Source: Bacillota bacterium (lineage in GTDB: Bacteria > Bacillota > Clostridia > Peptostreptococcales > Anaerovoracaceae). From it: a DNA stretch of 64,000 nucleotides. The position numbers were made by a program, and so were the translations under genes. Below, in pieces: positions 62,085 to 64,000 of the stretch (position 1 is its first letter; the number at the start of each line of letters is the position of its first letter). The notes below the pieces were generated by a model. It ran no database searches. It saw only the letters and a program-made list of their open reading frames with translations, and had not been told where the DNA came from. The stretch covers positions 1-64,000 of the forward strand of contig JAHZHA010000020.1 in assembly GCA_019420525.1 (NCBI GenBank), in the 5' to 3' direction.

Positions 62085-62504
62085 ATGAAAATCAGCGCAA
62101 GAAATCAGTTAAAAGGTGTGGTAAAATCTGTTACAGAAGGTGCGGTCAACGGTATCGTTTCCATTGAAATCGCAGACGGTAAGCAGATTTCCGCTACAAT
62201 CTCCATGTCCTCTATCAAAGAACTGGGACTGGCAGAAGGCAAAGAAGCTTACGCGATCATTAAGTCCACGGAAGTGATGATCGCAGACGGAGCACAGAAG
62301 ATCAGCGCGAGAAATCAGCTGAACGGTAAGGTTACGGCGGTAGAACCCGGCGTTGTGAACGGTATCGTAAAAGTTGAAATCGCACCGGGTGTCGTCGTTT
62401 CCTCTACAATTTCCATGAATGCCATCAAGGAACTCGGTGTCGAAGCGGGCAAGGAAGTCACTGCAGTGGCTAAGGCTACTTCCGTAATGGTAGGCATCGC
62501 GTAA
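62085..62504 (+). CDS. Tandem Mop-domain molybdate-binding protein (di-Mop molbindin)
   Basis: ATG 62085 is 11 bases after GAAAGGAG. 139 aa, two Mop/TOBE repeats: KISARNQLKGVVKSVTEG (1-66) and KISARNQLNGKVTAVEPG (~71-139), each ending in TISMSSIKELGL / TISMNAIKELGV. Such proteins oligomerise and bind molybdate or tungstate in the cytoplasm as storage or buffering. The organism needs molybdenum for the formate dehydrogenase encoded 20 kb upstream. No ModA/B/C nearby. Confidence 0.9.
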   Translation: MKISARNQLKGVVKSVTEGAVNGIVSIEIADGKQISATISMSSIKELGLAEGKEAYAIIKSTEVMIADGAQKISARNQLNGKVTAVEPGVVNGIVKVEIAPGVVVSSTISMNAIKELGVEAGKEVTAVAKATSVMVGIA

Positions 62505-62597
62505 ATTTTGAGGAAATAAATCGTATCGGAGCTGTTTTCTGGATCTGAGCGTCAGAGCTTCAGAAGAAAAGCAGCAGACTGCAGAAGGTGATATGAG

Positions 62598-63044
62598 ATG
62601 AAGTTAAGTGCAAGAAATCAGCTGCTGGCCCGGGTTACAGGCATTACGCCGGGCAAGGTAAACGGCACGGTGAATATGGAGCTGCCCTGCGGAAGCAGTA
62701 TCAGTGCAAATATTTCGATGAAAGCGATCGAACTGCTGGAGCTGGTGCCGGATAAAACAGTATATGCTGTCATCAAGGCGACAGAGGTAATGATCGCGTC
62801 CGAACCGGTGAAGATCAGCGCAAGAAATCAGGTTCCCGGCAGAATTTTGGAACTGCGTGAAGGCTTGATAAACGGAATCGTCCTTCTCGATATAGGAAAG
62901 GGACAGCAGATTTCGTCGACGATCTCCATGGAAGCGGTGCGGGAGCTTGGACTGAAAAAAGACAGGGACGTCTTTGCCGTTTTTAAGTCTACGTCTGTAA
63001 TGGTCGGTCTGGGGCTGGATCATATCAGCTTCGGTCTTATGTGA
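62598..63044 (+). CDS. Second tandem Mop-domain molybdate-binding protein
   Basis: 148 aa, paralogue of the preceding gene. Repeats start LSARNQLLARVTGITPG and KISARNQVPGRILELREG. More diverged than the first (MELPCGSSISANISMKAIEL has a Cys and altered ligand loop), with a C-terminal LDHISFGLM tail the first lacks. Ribosome site GAAGGTGA. It ends at a terminator. Two such genes side by side could form mixed oligomers; inferred only. Confidence 0.88.
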   Translation: MKLSARNQLLARVTGITPGKVNGTVNMELPCGSSISANISMKAIELLELVPDKTVYAVIKATEVMIASEPVKISARNQVPGRILELREGLINGIVLLDIGKGQQISSTISMEAVRELGLKKDRDVFAVFKSTSVMVGLGLDHISFGLM

Positions 63045-63078
63045 CGAACGGAAATATATTTGACTTTTACGGACCCGG

Positions 63079-63121
63079 CGGACCGGAGAAAGCTGATTCA
63101 GGCTTCTCCGGTCCGTTTTTA
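63079..63121 (+). terminator. Terminator of the molbindin genes
   Basis: CGGACCGGAGAA (from 63079) pairs with TTCTCCGGTCCG (ending 63115), followed by TTTTT. Confidence 0.9.
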
Positions 63122-63277
63122 ATCGGTTCAGGCTTATGAAATCCGATTTATCTTGAAAAAACGGAAGAATATGGGAAAATCGATTATTATATCAAAGTGT
63201 GAATCTGTTCTCCCGATGTTCCGGATGAAGATGCGGACCGGAACCGGATACGGTGGAAGGAAGGAGGCGAATGGAAA

Positions 63278-63952
63278 TTGAGACTGCTTCTCGCGGAAGA
63301 TGAGTCTGCGATGTCCGAGGCGCTGGAAGATATTCTCACTTATCACAGATATGTCGTAGATACGGTGGACAATGGCGAAGATGCGCTGGAATATGCACGT
63401 TCTGGCGGATATGACGGTATTATACTCGATATCATGATGCCTGGGATGGACGGACTTGAAGTTCTGTCTGCACTGCGCAGCGACGGATACGCGACACCTG
63501 TGCTGCTGCTTACAGCCAGGGGCGAAATCGAAGAACGCATAAGAGGACTCGATGCGGGCGCCGATGATTATCTTACGAAACCCTTTGCCATGGGTGAACT
63601 GCTGGCAAGAGTCCGGGCCATGCTGCGGCGCAGATCGGACTACACGCCGGAGATTCTCAATTTCGGAAATGTCCGGCTGAATTCCGGAAGCTGTGAACTG
63701 AGCACGGAGGAGCGTTCCTGCCAGCTGTCCAGAATCGAATATCTCCTGATGGAGCTTCTGATGACGAATCAGGGGAGTTATCTGTCTTCTGAAGTGATTC
63801 TGGAAAAGATATGGGGCTACGATTCCGATGCAGAGCCGGGAAATGTATGGGTCTATATCTCCTATCTGAGAAAAAAGCTGGCGGAACTCGAGTGCAATGT
63901 GGGAATCAAGGTAAAGCGCGGTATCGGTTATATGCTGGAGGATCTCTCATGA
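63278..63952 (+). CDS. OmpR/PhoB-family response regulator
   Basis: TTG at 63278, 11 bases after AAGGAGG; the ATG at 63271 is out of frame. 224 aa. Receiver domain: LLLAEDESAMSEALEDIL, phospho-acceptor Asp about residue 52 in GIILDIMMPGMDG, Thr in LLLTARGEIEERIRGLDAGA, and Lys in YLTKPFAMGELLARV. DNA-binding winged helix at ~125-224 (LSRIEYLLMELLMTNQGSYL, WVYISYLRKKLAEL). Overlaps the next gene by four bases. Confidence 0.93.
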   Translation: MRLLLAEDESAMSEALEDILTYHRYVVDTVDNGEDALEYARSGGYDGIILDIMMPGMDGLEVLSALRSDGYATPVLLLTARGEIEERIRGLDAGADDYLTKPFAMGELLARVRAMLRRRSDYTPEILNFGNVRLNSGSCELSTEERSCQLSRIEYLLMELLMTNQGSYLSSEVILEKIWGYDSDAEPGNVWVYISYLRKKLAELECNVGIKVKRGIGYMLEDLS

Positions 63953-64000
63953 CGAAGACTCTGCGGATGAAATTTATCGCCACGTCGATGACAGCGGTAT
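63949..64000 (+). CDS. Sensor histidine kinase (partial, N-terminus)
   Basis: ATG at 63949 overlaps the response regulator stop (ATGA). The visible 17 residues (MTKTLRMKFIATSMTAV) look like the start of an N-terminal membrane segment of a sensor kinase; the rest is beyond the window. Kinase identity is inferred from its place after the regulator. Confidence 0.6.
   Translation, partial: MTKTLRMKFIATSMTAV

Larger units (their letters stand above)
62085..63044 (+). repeat. Four-fold Mop coding repeat
   Basis: The segment encoding (K)ISARNQ recurs at about 62088, 62297, 62601 and 62814, with AGCGCAAGAAATCAG nearly unchanged in all. Spacing within each gene is about 210 bases. This shows internal duplication followed by whole-gene duplication. 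Confidence 0.8.

Noticed and set aside
1..64000. CRISPR arrays, insertion sequences, prophage or integrase genes
   Set aside because: No regularly spaced direct repeats, transposase or integrase motifs were seen on either strand.

Overview
The window is about 64 kb of chromosome from an anaerobic, low-to-mid GC Gram-positive bacterium, most likely of class Clostridia (Bacillota). This rests on strong AGGAGG-type ribosome sites, sigma-A promoters, clostridial families (DUF4367 anti-sigma protein, HydE, sensory [FeFe] hydrogenase, FeoAB, MBOAT/DHHW cluster) and NuoG-like formate dehydrogenase. The genus cannot be fixed from the sequence alone. No phage, insertion sequence or CRISPR array was seen; most of it looks like core or semi-core chromosome.

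Layout. 0-5.7 kb: envelope and secreted proteins, an ECF sigma/anti-sigma pair and a frameshifted small secreted gene. 5.8-8.9 kb: copper export (copA with a fused chaperone domain, csoR with operator and promoter). 9.0-13.8 kb: a cell-surface acylation cluster (SGNH hydrolase, DUF4358, MBOAT, DHHW). 13.9-19.4 kb: dtd, glpK, metNIQ and a flavoprotein with a 38-aa membrane partner. 19.6-23.1 kb: feoAB and a CwlD-like amidase. 23.1-23.35 kb: a dense cluster of DnaA-box-like 9-mers without dnaA nearby. 23.5-36.8 kb: orphan ilvN, an unknown 447-aa gene, aspartokinase, secA, prfB with its programmed frameshift, tex, an EF-G-like GTPase and a YitT membrane protein.

37.2-46.7 kb is the main metabolic locus: moeA, mobB, a formate channel, mobA, an FAD/NAD(P) oxidoreductase carrying a NuoF-type cluster domain, a NuoG-like formate dehydrogenase, fdhD and a thioesterase. 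It joins molybdopterin guanine dinucleotide synthesis, formate transport and NAD(P)-linked formate oxidation or CO2 reduction. 46.8-52.5 kb holds purine uptake and salvage, a Zn-ribbon protein, an Rrf2 regulator, hydE, mnmA and tRNA-Arg(CCT). 53.5-56.9 kb is a three-gene hydrogen-sensing module: a [2Fe-2S] thioredoxin-like protein, a PAS-bearing group-C-like [FeFe] hydrogenase and a PP2C/SpoIIE phosphatase. 57.2-64 kb: Lrp/AsnC regulator, tadA, an Ig-like membrane protein, glnS, an extended low-molecular-weight phosphatase, two tandem di-Mop molbindins and the start of a two-component system.

The most unusual items are the hydrogen-sensing module with an uncharacterised phosphatase tail and altered active-site loops, the internal ribosome site in copA that could yield a free CopZ, the isolated DnaA-box cluster, and the homopolymer frameshift in the small secreted gene. 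All assignments come from reading the sequence by eye; no database search was run.
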